Assembly: GCA_017450485.1 (NCBI GenBank)
Contig: JAFSTN010000008.1
Span: 1 to 64,000 of the forward strand
Direction: 5' to 3'
Length of the DNA stretch: 64,000 bases
Source: Lachnospiraceae bacterium
GTDB lineage: Bacteria > Bacillota > Clostridia > Lachnospirales > Lachnospiraceae
The notes beneath the pieces are model-generated. The model ran no database searches. It worked only from the letters and a program-made list of their open reading frames with translations, and had not been told where the DNA came from. Of this stretch, positions 40,417 to 50,350 are shown in pieces. A program made the position numbers and the translations under genes. Each line of letters opens with the position of its first letter. The stretch's first letter is position 1.

Positions 40417-40887
40417 ATGAAAGTGTTAATGATAGGAAGTACCGCCGGAAAACTGCATAAAGCGGAAAAAGAAATAAAAGAAGCGCTGGAATGCCGCGGC
40501 CATGCATATGCCGGCATCTATCGTGCTCCGGGTGATGTGCGCAATATCATGAAAGAAATACGGGAATATGCGCCCGATCTCATGATCACCGAGGATCTCG
40601 AAGGCTTTGAGATGTGCACGCTCACGGATGCGGTGTCCTATAATCTGATACACTGCAGGCAGCTTCATCTCCTGCTGTCCGGGGATCTGACCAACGAGCG
40701 TTATCTGGCCAGGCAGCTCAGTCTGCTCATGACATTCGTGTGTCCGGATACTGACCGCGCTACCGCACTTAAGGATAAGTACCCCGATATTCCCGAGATC
40801 ACCACTATGGAGAAAATGCCGGATGATATTCCGGATGAGATAAAGGAAATAACGGCTTTCGTTTTCGACAGCCACAAATACGCATAA
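40417..40887 (+). CDS. Unknown protein at the start of the glycan cluster
   Basis: 156 residues, Rossmann-like N-terminus (KVLMIGSTAGKLHKAEKEIKEAL), no membrane helix. Resembles the N-terminal half of CgeB/DUF3880-type glycosyltransferases, and is followed within 5 bases by such a gene, so it may be a partner subunit or a split domain. No ribosome site; predicted leaderless. Confidence 0.6.
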   Translation: MKVLMIGSTAGKLHKAEKEIKEALECRGHAYAGIYRAPGDVRNIMKEIREYAPDLMITEDLEGFEMCTLTDAVSYNLIHCRQLHLLLSGDLTNERYLARQLSLLMTFVCPDTDRATALKDKYPDIPEITTMEKMPDDIPDEIKEITAFVFDSHKYA

Positions 40888-40892
40888 CGCAT

Positions 40893-42053
40893 ATGAACAT
40901 ATTATTTTACGATATGGGAAGCTACCTGTATGACGATATCCTCGATGCGCTGAAGTCGATGGGGCATACGGTACGCACAGCCTACTACCACTTCGACAAC
41001 CGATACGAGGATGATTTCTTTGTCGACAGGTTCACACGCAAGCTGCGTGAGAAGCCCTGCGACATCATATTCAGCGTGAACTTCTTTCCCCTCGTGGCCG
41101 TGATTGCACATGACCATGACATCCCGTACGTATCGTGGAGCTGCGATTCTCCGCTTGCCAAGGGGCTTGAGGATTATTTTGATTACGACACGAACCGGAT
41201 ATGGCTTTTCGACCGGGCAGAGGTGGAGACTTATCACAAAAAAGGACACTCCAACGTTTTATACAGCCCGCTCGCCGTCAATACACGGCGTGTTAAAAAA
41301 GTGATCGAGGACGGTGCAAGATCCGGAGCGCTGAACAAATATAAAGCTGACGTAAGCTTCGTCGGTTCACTCTATAACGCATCACTCGAGGGACTTATAG
41401 CTCCGCTCGACGATTATCTGAAGGGATATATAGAAGGCATCATGAACACGCAGATAGAATTCTACGGAACGGATCTGCTGTCCATGACCATAACCGATGA
41501 TATACTGGACAGGATCAACGCACAGTATGCGGCGCTCGGAAACGGAGAGGCCGACACTCTAAACCGCAAAGGTCTTGCCTTTGCCATACAGAAACAGATT
41601 ACGTATGCGGAGCGTGTCACTCTGATCGACACACTGGGCAGTATGTGCGATATGAAATTCTACTCTACGAAGGAATATCCTTTTGAGAGCAATGTCAGAT
41701 TCATGGGCCCCGTGAAATACCACGAACAGATGCCTCTGGTCTTCGCAGCCAGCCGTCTCAATCTGTGCCCGACACTGCGAAGCATCATATCCGGCATACC
41801 TCTTCGCAGTCTAGATATCCTGGCATGTGACGGTGTGTTGCTCTCAAACTGGCAGCCCGAACTCGCCGAATACTTCACCGACGGCGAGGATCTCATCATG
41901 TATACTTCTCCGGAAGATGCGGTTGAAAAAGCCGCCTGGTATCTGGAAAACGAAGATGCGCGCGCCCGGATAGCAGGACACGCGCAGCCTGTACTCGAAT
42001 CGGAATTCAACTATGCCGCAAAACTGTCCGGGATACTGTCGGAATTCGACTAG
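40893..42053 (+). CDS. CgeB-like glycosyltransferase (DUF3880 / GT4-like)
   Basis: 386 residues. N-terminal DUF3880-like domain (NILFYDMGSYLYDDILDAL and YVSWSCDSPL) and a C-terminal glycosyltransferase-1-type lobe with CPTLRSIISGIPLRSLDILAC and a GE-type LSNWQPELAEYF stretch. Family members include Bacillus spore-coat CgeB and flagellin or surface-protein glycosyltransferases. No ribosome site; coupled to the preceding gene. The stop codon overlaps the convergent neighbour's by 3 bases (shared CTAG). Confidence 0.82.
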   Translation: MNILFYDMGSYLYDDILDALKSMGHTVRTAYYHFDNRYEDDFFVDRFTRKLREKPCDIIFSVNFFPLVAVIAHDHDIPYVSWSCDSPLAKGLEDYFDYDTNRIWLFDRAEVETYHKKGHSNVLYSPLAVNTRRVKKVIEDGARSGALNKYKADVSFVGSLYNASLEGLIAPLDDYLKGYIEGIMNTQIEFYGTDLLSMTITDDILDRINAQYAALGNGEADTLNRKGLAFAIQKQITYAERVTLIDTLGSMCDMKFYSTKEYPFESNVRFMGPVKYHEQMPLVFAASRLNLCPTLRSIISGIPLRSLDILACDGVLLSNWQPELAEYFTDGEDLIMYTSPEDAVEKAAWYLENEDARARIAGHAQPVLESEFNYAAKLSGILSEFD

Positions 42054-43186
42054 ATCCCTATTGTCTTTATATTCTTCGCAAACCCGGCGAACTGTTCACG
42101 GCCCAGAGGATTGAACAGACTCTGCAGCATAAGCGTGTAGAGCTCCGGCAACACTCCCTGCTTCACATAAGGGTTTTCCCATATATCCGGGATATGCGTC
42201 TGTGTATAAGTGCATAGCAGCTGATAGAGATTATACGGCGGCTCCTCAAATCTGAGTGCTATGATCTTCCAGAAAGCGAGAGCGCAGCTGTAGACAAACT
42301 CCAGCCTGATCTCATCTCCGTAAGTTTCCATCAATCCGCGACGGATATATTCATTCCACAGTTGTTCCTGAACCGTCAGCATATCGGTGTGATAACCTGC
42401 CCCGGCCGACAGCAGCGTTGACTCTCTGTTTACGAAATAGTGATAAAGCTTATCTTCTGTAAGGCACACACAGCATGCGCAGATATTCATCAGACCGCCC
42501 CAGTAGATATCCTCATATGCAAGTCCTTCCGGAAAAAAGATACTGTTCGATATCAGGAAATCTCTCCGGATGAGTTTGGAATACACTGCATAGGTCAGGA
42601 CCTGCTCTCGCACGAACCTTTTATGATCCTCTGTGGACTCCGCGGTTACGATGTGCGCTCCCGGCCCGCACCCCGCAGACTCAACGCAGCCGGCTCCGGT
42701 CCCGTCGGGACTGTCACCGTTTTTTGCTGCTGTGCGTTCAAAAAGCTTAAGCTCCTCCGAGAAATCACGATCATAACCGCACTGGATCACATCGAAATCC
42801 TTATCTCCCGATCCGATGCAGGCATACATACGCTCAAGATAGTCCGGCTCAACCCAGTCATCGGAATCAACATAAGCTATCCACTCACCCTTTGCTTCAC
42901 CTAAAGCCACGTTACGGGCTCTGCCCTGCCGGCCGTTTTCATCCTGTGCAATGACGCGTATCAAGCCGGGATATTTCTCCTCATAGATGCGCAGGTGACG
43001 GAGCGTATCATCCGTCGACTTATCATCCACGCATATGATCTCCATCGAACCTGAGGGAAAAGTCTGTGCGAGCACGGAATCCAGGCACCTGTCTATATAT
43101 CTCTCCACGTTGTAGCATGGGATTATCACACTGACCGCAACTCCGGTGCCGGACATCTGCAGGCTCTTATCCATGGTATCCTCCAT
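42050..43186 (-). CDS. Glycosyltransferase family 2
   Basis: 378 residues. GT-A fold: SVIIPCYNVERYIDRCLDSV, VDDKSTDDT, GRARNVALGEAKGEWIAYVD and the DxD as VDSDDW. An AAGGAGG site precedes the ATG, which directly follows the stop of the upstream gene (TAGATG). Last gene of the long minus-strand glycan operon. The C-terminal half has no recognised partner domain. Acceptor and sugar unknown. Confidence 0.9.
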   Translation of the reverse strand: MEDTMDKSLQMSGTGVAVSVIIPCYNVERYIDRCLDSVLAQTFPSGSMEIICVDDKSTDDTLRHLRIYEEKYPGLIRVIAQDENGRQGRARNVALGEAKGEWIAYVDSDDWVEPDYLERMYACIGSGDKDFDVIQCGYDRDFSEELKLFERTAAKNGDSPDGTGAGCVESAGCGPGAHIVTAESTEDHKRFVREQVLTYAVYSKLIRRDFLISNSIFFPEGLAYEDIYWGGLMNICACCVCLTEDKLYHYFVNRESTLLSAGAGYHTDMLTVQEQLWNEYIRRGLMETYGDEIRLEFVYSCALAFWKIIALRFEEPPYNLYQLLCTYTQTHIPDIWENPYVKQGVLPELYTLMLQSLFNPLGREQFAGFAKNIKTIGI

Positions 43187-44254
43187 CTACAGACCTCCTT
43201 TCCGGAGTATCTCCATCAACTGCATGAATCCGTCACGGGATACATACCTGTGGATCATGCCGAAGAGAAGCCTGTGCAGCTCCGGTATCCCGGGATCTGA
43301 GGCAAAACGCCCGCACATATCCGCAGGCACCTTCGCTCGTGTCAGTTCCTGCAGAAGACGGAAATATGAATATGACGGTTCGTCATACCTGAGTGCCAGG
43401 ATCTTCAGCATGCCCAGATAACCGTCATAGAGGTATTCATACTGTATCTCCGTGAGATAGTCGTCTCCGAATCCGCGTCCGATAAGCTGGGCCCACATGA
43501 TCTCCTGAGTCGAGATATGATCTATATGGTATGCTTCGTTTTTCTTAAGGACTATCGAATTCGGATTCACATAGTAGTGATACATCGCACGGTCTATGAG
43601 AGCCGCACTCTCTACATACATATTGACGAGGTTGCCCCATACGATATCCTCATATGCGAGATGCTCGGGAAAAAAAAGCTCATTTTCGATCAGGAAATCC
43701 CGTCGGATGAGCCGTCCCCATGCATACAGTTTGAGAGGCTGATTCATAAAAAAACTGCGGCGCGCGGATGTGCCGGTGATCGTATAGGGGATCACTTTTT
43801 CTCCGGTGACGCTACCGTCGGAAGCTGCCTCCGGTTCCGGGCCGCCCTGTCCGTCGAAGTATGTCAGCGAATCGGAACTGTCACGTTCCTCCCTGCATGC
43901 CACCAGCTGATATGCGCCACTCACTGCAGTCGTATGGAGCGCAGTCAGATAATCCCTCTCGATCCAGTCATCGGAATCTATAAAAGCGATCCACTCGCCG
44001 CCAGCATATGAGAGACCTATATTGCGGGCCTTGCCCAGATGACCGTTCTCCTCACAGTCGATCACCATTATGGTATCCGGGAATATCTCTTCCCAGGTTT
44101 TGAGCTTATCCAATGTTCCGTCAGTCGAAGCATCATTGATGCACAATATCTCCATATCGCTCAGCGAAAAGGTCTGTTCCGTGACCGACTGTAAACATCT
44201 GTCTATGTACTTTTCCACGTTATAGCACGGGATTATTACACTGATTTTTTTCAT
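43187..44254 (-). CDS. Glycosyltransferase family 2
   Basis: 355 residues, close paralogue of the following gene (SVIIPCYNVEKYIDRCLQSV, INDASTDGT, GKARNIGLSYAGGEWIAFID, DSDDW). The C-terminal 200 residues also resemble those of its neighbour, pointing to a tandem duplication. Lies 7 bases after the two-domain glycosyltransferase. Confidence 0.9.
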   Translation of the reverse strand: MKKISVIIPCYNVEKYIDRCLQSVTEQTFSLSDMEILCINDASTDGTLDKLKTWEEIFPDTIMVIDCEENGHLGKARNIGLSYAGGEWIAFIDSDDWIERDYLTALHTTAVSGAYQLVACREERDSSDSLTYFDGQGGPEPEAASDGSVTGEKVIPYTITGTSARRSFFMNQPLKLYAWGRLIRRDFLIENELFFPEHLAYEDIVWGNLVNMYVESAALIDRAMYHYYVNPNSIVLKKNEAYHIDHISTQEIMWAQLIGRGFGDDYLTEIQYEYLYDGYLGMLKILALRYDEPSYSYFRLLQELTRAKVPADMCGRFASDPGIPELHRLLFGMIHRYVSRDGFMQLMEILRKGGL

Positions 44255-44261
44255 TCTTTAT

Positions 44262-46199
44262 TCAGTCAGTCCTGCATCCGTCTATGGCTTCGCGAACTGC
44301 CGCAGAGAATCTGCATGCGCAGTCATCATACACTTCGTTCGTGTGCGTGATCTCCTCTTCTGTTGCAAGCCTCTGTCTGCCTGCTTCCTTACGCACATAA
44401 CCCAGGCGACGCTCGCGATATTCCTGTCCGGACTTCGTATAGTAGTGATTGACTCTGAGGATATCGCATCTCGAATCGTAGAAAAAGGCTGTCGGTATGA
44501 GTGATCCGTGCTCGCTTATGCACCAGTAGCCTTCCTCATATATCGCGAAATGGGGATTGATGATCGTCTTCACGCACTCCGGCTTCACTATGCTCTTTAT
44601 ATGGCAGTTGATCATCAGGTCGTCGGGCCCTCGATACCTGTATTCGTCTATCACGAGACCTTCCGCAGGTGCCTCATGATCCGATGTACCGTAGACTCTC
44701 CAGTTGATGCCGATACCTCCCGCGGCACATGATCCGGGAAATTTAAAAGGAGTCTCCTCATATGCTCTGAATATATCCTCTATGGCATCGATCACTCTGT
44801 CATGCTTCACAGGGATCAGAAATTCATCCGCATCGATAAGTGCGAGATATTCGGCCACATCACGGCTGCGCTTAACCGCATCATTGTAGCTCTGCATCTG
44901 GGCCGGATGGTGCTCACCGGTGACATTTGTAAGCTCAGCCAGCCCGCGCTCGATATAGGGCTGCCATATGCTTACGGAATCATCCGTACTGCCGTGATCA
45001 TATACATAGAAATACTCCACGCCCATGAGGATATGGTATTCGATCCATTCCTTCAGATACCGTGCCTCGTTCTTCTGTATAAGAGCGGCGGCCAGGCGGT
45101 ATCTATGTGTGCCGGACTTTCCGGCGGCACCGGTAACGGACTTTATGCCTGTAACAGTATCCGGCATCGAAGCCGTGTCACTGCCTGCCTCAGTTACTGC
45201 CCGCCCGGTCACTTTGTATATCAGTGCTTTCGGATCCTCATCATTGGCCTTCATCACATCGATATCAGCCCTCTCGATCTTAGCGGATACATACCGGTTA
45301 TCGTATCCGGGAGCAGCTGCAGCCAGTCGTATATCACGAAGTTTTTTAAGTGCTCTGAGTGTGTCGATCGTGGGGCCGCTCTGTGCATCCTTGAGTGCCA
45401 TCACCACACCGTATCCGTACATCTGAATGATCTCGCACTCTATGGCGGAACGAAGCGCTTCATAGTTATCGAGACTGTCTCTCAGTCCGTGCAGGGCCTG
45501 CATGGCTCCGATGATATTCTCTATATAGGAGGCAGCGGTGTTTTTCTTTGATGCCGATCCTTCCAAAGCCGCATACCAGTACAGAGTCTCCTCCACCGCA
45601 CCGACGGATCTCGCATGTGCGATCAGCGATACGAGCACCTCGGCATCCTCAAGTATGCATTTCTCACGGAAAATGATCCCGCTGTTTTCCAGCAGTTCCC
45701 TGCGATACAATCTGGACCACAGATATCCGCCGCTCACGATCAGATCGCACTTCTGTGCATCACTCAGCACACCGCGTGTATCTCTCCCGGTGTGCAGCAT
45801 CGCTTTGTCCTGCGCCTCGTTGAAATAACCGCAATCCACGATATCGTGATCACCGAAACGCATCTCGGCGATCAGTTTCTCATAGAATGTCGACTGCACA
45901 TAATCATCACTGTCGACGAAACCTATGAATTCACCGCGTGCATACTGCAAGGCTATGTTACGCGCACCTCCCGGGCCTGCATTCTCATCGTTGCATATGA
46001 CCATGATGCGGTCGGGATCGGACTGCTCGAGACGCATCAGCACATCCCTGGACGAATCGACGGATGCATCATCCACCATGATGATCTCGAGATCGCGGTA
46101 TGTCTGATTGAGCAGACTGGCCACGCATCTCTCCACGGTACGCCCGGCGTTATAGACCGGTACTATCACGCTTATCAGACCTTTGATATATTCACTCAT
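44262..46199 (-). CDS. Two-domain glycosyltransferase: GT2 plus GT92-like
   Basis: 645 residues. The N-terminal half is a GT2 domain (SVIVPVYNAGRTVERCVASL, VDDASVDSS, VDSDDY). From about 360 a second domain appears with the GT92 / DUF23 look: AALIQKNEARYLKEWIEYH, YVYDHGSTDDS, YLALIDADEFLIP and HYYTKSGQEY. The fusion could add two sugars in turn to one acceptor. Overlaps the upstream gene by 8 bases; AGGATG ribosome site. Confidence 0.88.
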   Translation of the reverse strand: MSEYIKGLISVIVPVYNAGRTVERCVASLLNQTYRDLEIIMVDDASVDSSRDVLMRLEQSDPDRIMVICNDENAGPGGARNIALQYARGEFIGFVDSDDYVQSTFYEKLIAEMRFGDHDIVDCGYFNEAQDKAMLHTGRDTRGVLSDAQKCDLIVSGGYLWSRLYRRELLENSGIIFREKCILEDAEVLVSLIAHARSVGAVEETLYWYAALEGSASKKNTAASYIENIIGAMQALHGLRDSLDNYEALRSAIECEIIQMYGYGVVMALKDAQSGPTIDTLRALKKLRDIRLAAAAPGYDNRYVSAKIERADIDVMKANDEDPKALIYKVTGRAVTEAGSDTASMPDTVTGIKSVTGAAGKSGTHRYRLAAALIQKNEARYLKEWIEYHILMGVEYFYVYDHGSTDDSVSIWQPYIERGLAELTNVTGEHHPAQMQSYNDAVKRSRDVAEYLALIDADEFLIPVKHDRVIDAIEDIFRAYEETPFKFPGSCAAGGIGINWRVYGTSDHEAPAEGLVIDEYRYRGPDDLMINCHIKSIVKPECVKTIINPHFAIYEEGYWCISEHGSLIPTAFFYDSRCDILRVNHYYTKSGQEYRERRLGYVRKEAGRQRLATEEEITHTNEVYDDCACRFSAAVREAIDGCRTD

Positions 46200-47940
46200 A
46201 ACATTTCATCCTGTATTTTCCGTCTATGATGATCTCTGCGACCGGTTCTGTATCGGGCAGGCCTGCTGCCACTCCGTCATACACAGGGCTGTACATGACG
46301 GTTGCCGTGCCATTATCCTGCACGCCATCGGTCACTGTCTTTTCCCGGCCGGTTGCCGTCTTCTCCGGCTCTGCCACTTCGGACTTAAGCACCTCTATCC
46401 TCAGTGGATGCAGGATGATATCATCCAGCATGCTTCTCGAAATCCTTCCGCTTCTCTCATAATATCCGTCGACATCTATGATGAGTTCGGGGTTGATCTC
46501 CCGTATGGCACGGACCAGATCCCCCTCCGATGAACACGGGATCTTGACTGGAGTACCATCCGATGAATATGGTATCCCGACCGGATCCGGCTCCCGGCTA
46601 CCGCTGATGCCATTTACCATATATCCGTAATAAGTCTCGAAACCATGTCCGGTCTGAGCTGCATACTCATTACGTCGGTTGATCTTATATAATACGGAAT
46701 CCGAGGCAAGGCGCTCTGCCCCTTTCCCGGATATCCTCTGATTCATCATCAGCTGCATATCATACACGGCGGGAGGTGCCGGAGGGATCCTGTCAAAAGC
46801 CTCCCTGATCACATCTATATGCCTGTAGCCCGCGTCACATACATAATCGACCGTGAAATAATCTACCAGTTCATCGGCCTGCTCCCAATACAGCCACAAA
46901 CCCTCCATCAGGAACTGCATAGCCGGATGATGCTTACGCGCTATCAGCAGAGACAGTGTCCATCGCCCGCGCTGGATATCCATGCCCCACAGCGGCGGAT
47001 CAAAACGGAGCGTATACAGATCACTGTCAAGAAGCGAAGATGAGACCGGTCCGGACACAAAGTAAGTGGCATCGATCCACATACCGCCGTATCTGTACAG
47101 GAGCTCGGCCCTGAGTATATCCGACAGATGCGTCACCGATATCATCCCCCGTCTGAATTTCTCGTATATCGCGGGAGTAAGCGTCACATACTCATTGAAA
47201 TTATCCTGAGTAATCAGGACAGTCTGTGTGTTGTCCGGCAGGTTTCTCTCTATTGAGGACAGGCATGCACTGATCAGTTCCGGAGCCTCATCCACCCCCT
47301 GCCACCAGCATATCCATACAGGTGTTCTGCCGTCGAAATCACCCTGATACGGATCATCCTCTGCAAAGCAGTCATCAAATCCCGCTTCACGCCGCAGTCC
47401 TATGTACTCGCCCAGAACTGCATCGAAATACTTCTGTATGACTTCGATCCTCTGATATCCGGTATTCCATATCTCGGGATCGGTACGTACCGTGCACTCG
47501 CATTTGACATGCAGGTGTTTCTCGATGATATATGTCCTGAGCCGTGATACAAATTCAGGGGAATCTGCACGAATATCGGTGCCGATGCCGGTTGCATCCA
47601 TCTGCTGAGTATCGCCGGCACCGGTAGCTGTACTCAGGAATCTACGCAGCTCACCGCACCGCATCACGAACGCCCCGGGCTCGAATCTCTGCCCTGCTTC
47701 AAACGGCAGGATGGCATCGTAATGCTCCATAATCCGACCGATATAGGGTCCCGTCAGCGGCTGCTCATTTCTTACGAAAAAACGCCCGCCGGCCAGTATG
47801 CCCAGACAATCGTCATCAGCTCTGTCCTCTGTCAGGCGGAGCAGCGCTTCTGCGGTCGGATCCTCATATACATACGAATAGATGGGGTCCGCGGTATACT
47901 CTTTTTTCTCACCGGTTCCAAAAGAAATAATGCTGATCAT
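46192..47940 (-). CDS. Capsular polysaccharide synthesis-type glycosyltransferase (Caps_synth)
   Basis: 582 residues. The middle (about 205-400) matches the Caps_synth / Gly_transf_sug pattern: PVWICWWQGVDEAPELISAC, DILRAELLYRYGGMWIDATY with the DxT-type metal site, and ARKHHPAMQFL. The first 200 residues resemble a DUF4422/galactosyl-transferase-like acceptor part and the last 150 are variable. Acts on a surface glycan; sugar unknown. No ribosome site, 12 bases after the preceding stop. Confidence 0.82.
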   Translation of the reverse strand: MISIISFGTGEKKEYTADPIYSYVYEDPTAEALLRLTEDRADDDCLGILAGGRFFVRNEQPLTGPYIGRIMEHYDAILPFEAGQRFEPGAFVMRCGELRRFLSTATGAGDTQQMDATGIGTDIRADSPEFVSRLRTYIIEKHLHVKCECTVRTDPEIWNTGYQRIEVIQKYFDAVLGEYIGLRREAGFDDCFAEDDPYQGDFDGRTPVWICWWQGVDEAPELISACLSSIERNLPDNTQTVLITQDNFNEYVTLTPAIYEKFRRGMISVTHLSDILRAELLYRYGGMWIDATYFVSGPVSSSLLDSDLYTLRFDPPLWGMDIQRGRWTLSLLIARKHHPAMQFLMEGLWLYWEQADELVDYFTVDYVCDAGYRHIDVIREAFDRIPPAPPAVYDMQLMMNQRISGKGAERLASDSVLYKINRRNEYAAQTGHGFETYYGYMVNGISGSREPDPVGIPYSSDGTPVKIPCSSEGDLVRAIREINPELIIDVDGYYERSGRISRSMLDDIILHPLRIEVLKSEVAEPEKTATGREKTVTDGVQDNGTATVMYSPVYDGVAAGLPDTEPVAEIIIDGKYRMKCYE

Positions 47941-47952
47941 AATACACTGAAG

Positions 47953-48930
47953 TCATGCCGAAACGAACAGATCGCCCTCTTTGATCATCCCGTTAACATA
48001 CTCGCCGAACATCCCACTCTCGACCACAGCCTGATACAGCTCGGCTGCAGAGACATTGCGGCGGTATTCTTTATTTCTGAAAAGCTCGGCCAAATCCGGG
48101 ATCAGGGGATGGTAGCTCTCGAAGCTGGCAGCATCATAGTCGCGCGCAAGCCATCTGATGTCATCACGGGTCAGATCATGACTGTCCGTAAAAAGATTCG
48201 TCCTGCGCATGGATTTCCACTCCCTGAAAGCGTATGCGTCGGGATGTCTGACGGTGACCCAGGTTCCGTATGTCTCGAACTCGGAGAATCCGAGCTTCAT
48301 GTTGTCTATGTCGATCGCATAGAAGATCTTTTCGTAGAAACGCTCTCCGGGCAGATCCATGGCCTCGATCTCTTCTGTCATCTCCCTCACCAGCCTTGCA
48401 TCAAAAAGCATATGCTCCGAGATGAACGACTGGTCATAAACTTTCTCCATTCCGAAGAGGTTCTTTATCGTCTTGAAATACCCGGGGTTATACTCACGCT
48501 TGGTATCGAAATAAGGCCTGCCCGAAGCGTCAAACATGGCTGCACGGCGAAGGGGTATAGTGTCGGAATCCCACGACATATAGTAGTCGGTTCCGCACAC
48601 GTTTGCGTACGCAAGCTTCAGGAACTGCTGATAATACCACCCGGGACGCGAATTCTCTCCTATCAGATAACCATCGGCCCTGATCCGGTTCTCCATGGCA
48701 TTATACAGCGCTTTGAACGATATGATATCATTCTCGTTCATGAAAGTGACTCTGTCAGTCAACTCTGCCTCCGCCGCATCAGCCGTCACGGGGTCTTCGA
48801 GCTCCGCGGGCCCTATGAACACTATCCGGCTGATCGGAAGCAGTTCGAAAAAAGACTTCAGATCACGTTTTACTCTGCCGTAATCCTTCGGGATGGTGGG
48901 GATGATCATTTCTATGGGTTTGTCATTCAT
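47953..48930 (-). CDS. DUF6492-like glycosyltransferase-type protein
   Basis: 325 residues with a GT-A-like core: MIIPTIPKDYGRVKRDLKSF, YLIGENSRPGWYYQQFLKLA and the metal-type motif YYMSWDSDTIPL. This is the DUF6492 pattern, a family found in glycan clusters. ATAGGAGATAC ribosome site; overlaps the LicD gene by 4 bases (ATGA). Function inferred. Confidence 0.75.
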   Translation of the reverse strand: MNDKPIEMIIPTIPKDYGRVKRDLKSFFELLPISRIVFIGPAELEDPVTADAAEAELTDRVTFMNENDIISFKALYNAMENRIRADGYLIGENSRPGWYYQQFLKLAYANVCGTDYYMSWDSDTIPLRRAAMFDASGRPYFDTKREYNPGYFKTIKNLFGMEKVYDQSFISEHMLFDARLVREMTEEIEAMDLPGERFYEKIFYAIDIDNMKLGFSEFETYGTWVTVRHPDAYAFREWKSMRRTNLFTDSHDLTRDDIRWLARDYDAASFESYHPLIPDLAELFRNKEYRRNVSAAELYQAVVESGMFGEYVNGMIKEGDLFVSA

Positions 48931-50273
48931 ATGTATCTCCTATGAGTCGTCGGTTCGCCCGTCTCTATCGGACCATGTCCGCGATATAGTTCGGTGATAT
49001 CGGCTCTGAGTGCAGACAGTTCCGTTTCGATGGCAGCGACGGGATCCGGAACATCAACTCCGGCAGGATCCGATGCCCCCTGTACACCGGCCTTATCGAT
49101 CAGCTCACGTACTTTCTCAATCCTGTGAACAGCCACAGAATCCGTGCTGTAATCTGCTTTGACCATGTCAGTCAAGCTATCCAGCAACGAAGCCATGCCC
49201 TGCAGAAGCGCATGACACGATGCCTGATCTCCGGCTGCTTTGGTCCGTATCATCTCAGTGACCTGATCACACATATTGAATATCTCGGTGCATTTAGCAT
49301 CATGCTCCATATGCTTATCAGCGGTGGAATGTATATATGCGGATAGTCTGTCATCGGGATGGGAAGACAGATGATCGAGCAGTATCTCCTGCTGCATACG
49401 GTATACAGGATATGGATGTGCCACCCCGCCCCCACGGTCTATACGCATATAATCACCGTATTCCGCACGGAGCACGGCATCATATTCCGCCGGAACCGGT
49501 ATCTCCAGATTCTCAAAAGGCAGATAAACAGTCCGGTCATACCAGGATCGCTCGCGTTTATATGCCCTGTACGCGGTCCACCCCTTCATATATGAGACGT
49601 ATGTTGAGCTCTCCGCATTGCATTCCGCATAATTCCGCCATATCATCCCGGCCAGTCTGTGTCCGAGCTCGTCATTCACAGGGAGCGCCACATCATATCG
49701 CGATCGGATACGCCCAAGAAGCGCCCTGCACTCCGGCAGATCTCTGCCGCCACCGGCGACCATATCATATGCCCTGCGAAGCTCCATCGCTCTGTCACAC
49801 CTGTCCTGCTCCAGATCGGGATCATCATATATGCCATCCAGAAGAAATATATCCACTCCGGCAGTATACGGGCATCCGCAGTATTCACTCAAATAAGCGG
49901 GATCAAACTGTATCCTGCCGTTATTGACCACTCTCCCGAGAGGATCATCATATCCGGGTTCATTCGTAACATCGAACACACGGTATGTCGCCGGAAGCTC
50001 AGCCGGCGCCACCTCGAGGAAACGCTCATAATCCTTACGGAACATGGCAATATCGGTATCATCATCCCAAGGGATGAATCCACGATGCCTCACCGCACCG
50101 ATCAGCGTACCGAACTCTGCGAACCATCTGAGGCCATGCTTCTCACATACGCTGTCGATCGCACACAGGACCTTCAGCTGGACGGCCCAGTACCTCTTGG
50201 TCATCTCAGCTATACGGAACCCTTCCCGTACTTCGGGATTATAGTATTCATCGGTTATCGGAGTGACTTTCAT
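48927..50273 (-). CDS. LicD-family phosphotransferase with C-terminal extension
   Basis: 448 residues. LicD core in the first 300 residues: LRWFAEFGTLIGAVRHRGF and IPWDDDTDIAM, the nucleotidyltransferase-like motif that transfers phosphocholine or other phospho-alcohols to glycans. A further 130 residues of mostly helical sequence follow, not found in the other two LicD proteins here. First gene of the minus-strand glycan operon, with a promoter in the flagellin terminator and predicted leaderless start. Confidence 0.88.
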   Translation of the reverse strand: MKVTPITDEYYNPEVREGFRIAEMTKRYWAVQLKVLCAIDSVCEKHGLRWFAEFGTLIGAVRHRGFIPWDDDTDIAMFRKDYERFLEVAPAELPATYRVFDVTNEPGYDDPLGRVVNNGRIQFDPAYLSEYCGCPYTAGVDIFLLDGIYDDPDLEQDRCDRAMELRRAYDMVAGGGRDLPECRALLGRIRSRYDVALPVNDELGHRLAGMIWRNYAECNAESSTYVSYMKGWTAYRAYKRERSWYDRTVYLPFENLEIPVPAEYDAVLRAEYGDYMRIDRGGGVAHPYPVYRMQQEILLDHLSSHPDDRLSAYIHSTADKHMEHDAKCTEIFNMCDQVTEMIRTKAAGDQASCHALLQGMASLLDSLTDMVKADYSTDSVAVHRIEKVRELIDKAGVQGASDPAGVDVPDPVAAIETELSALRADITELYRGHGPIETGEPTTHRRYI

Positions 50274-50280
50274 ACTAGAA

Positions 50281-50309
50281 ATTATACTATAAAAAGGGAG
50301 TCGCGTCAG
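50281..50309 (-). promoter_or_regulatory. LicD operon promoter embedded in flagellin terminator
   Basis: CTGACG (50304-50309), 17 bases, TATAAT (50281-50286), 7 bases, ATG. The -35 box is in the loop side of the flagellin terminator hairpin and the spacer spans its downstream arm and U-run. Confidence 0.6.
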
Positions 50310-50319
50310 CGACTCCCTT
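50290..50319 (-). terminator. Intrinsic terminator of flagellin gene
   Basis: AAGGGAGTCGC / GCGACTCCCTT perfect 11-bp stem, 4-base loop, then TTTTAT on the minus strand. Confidence 0.95.
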
Positions 50320-50350
50320 ATGTCTAATGATGTAGGTTATCTTACTCGTA

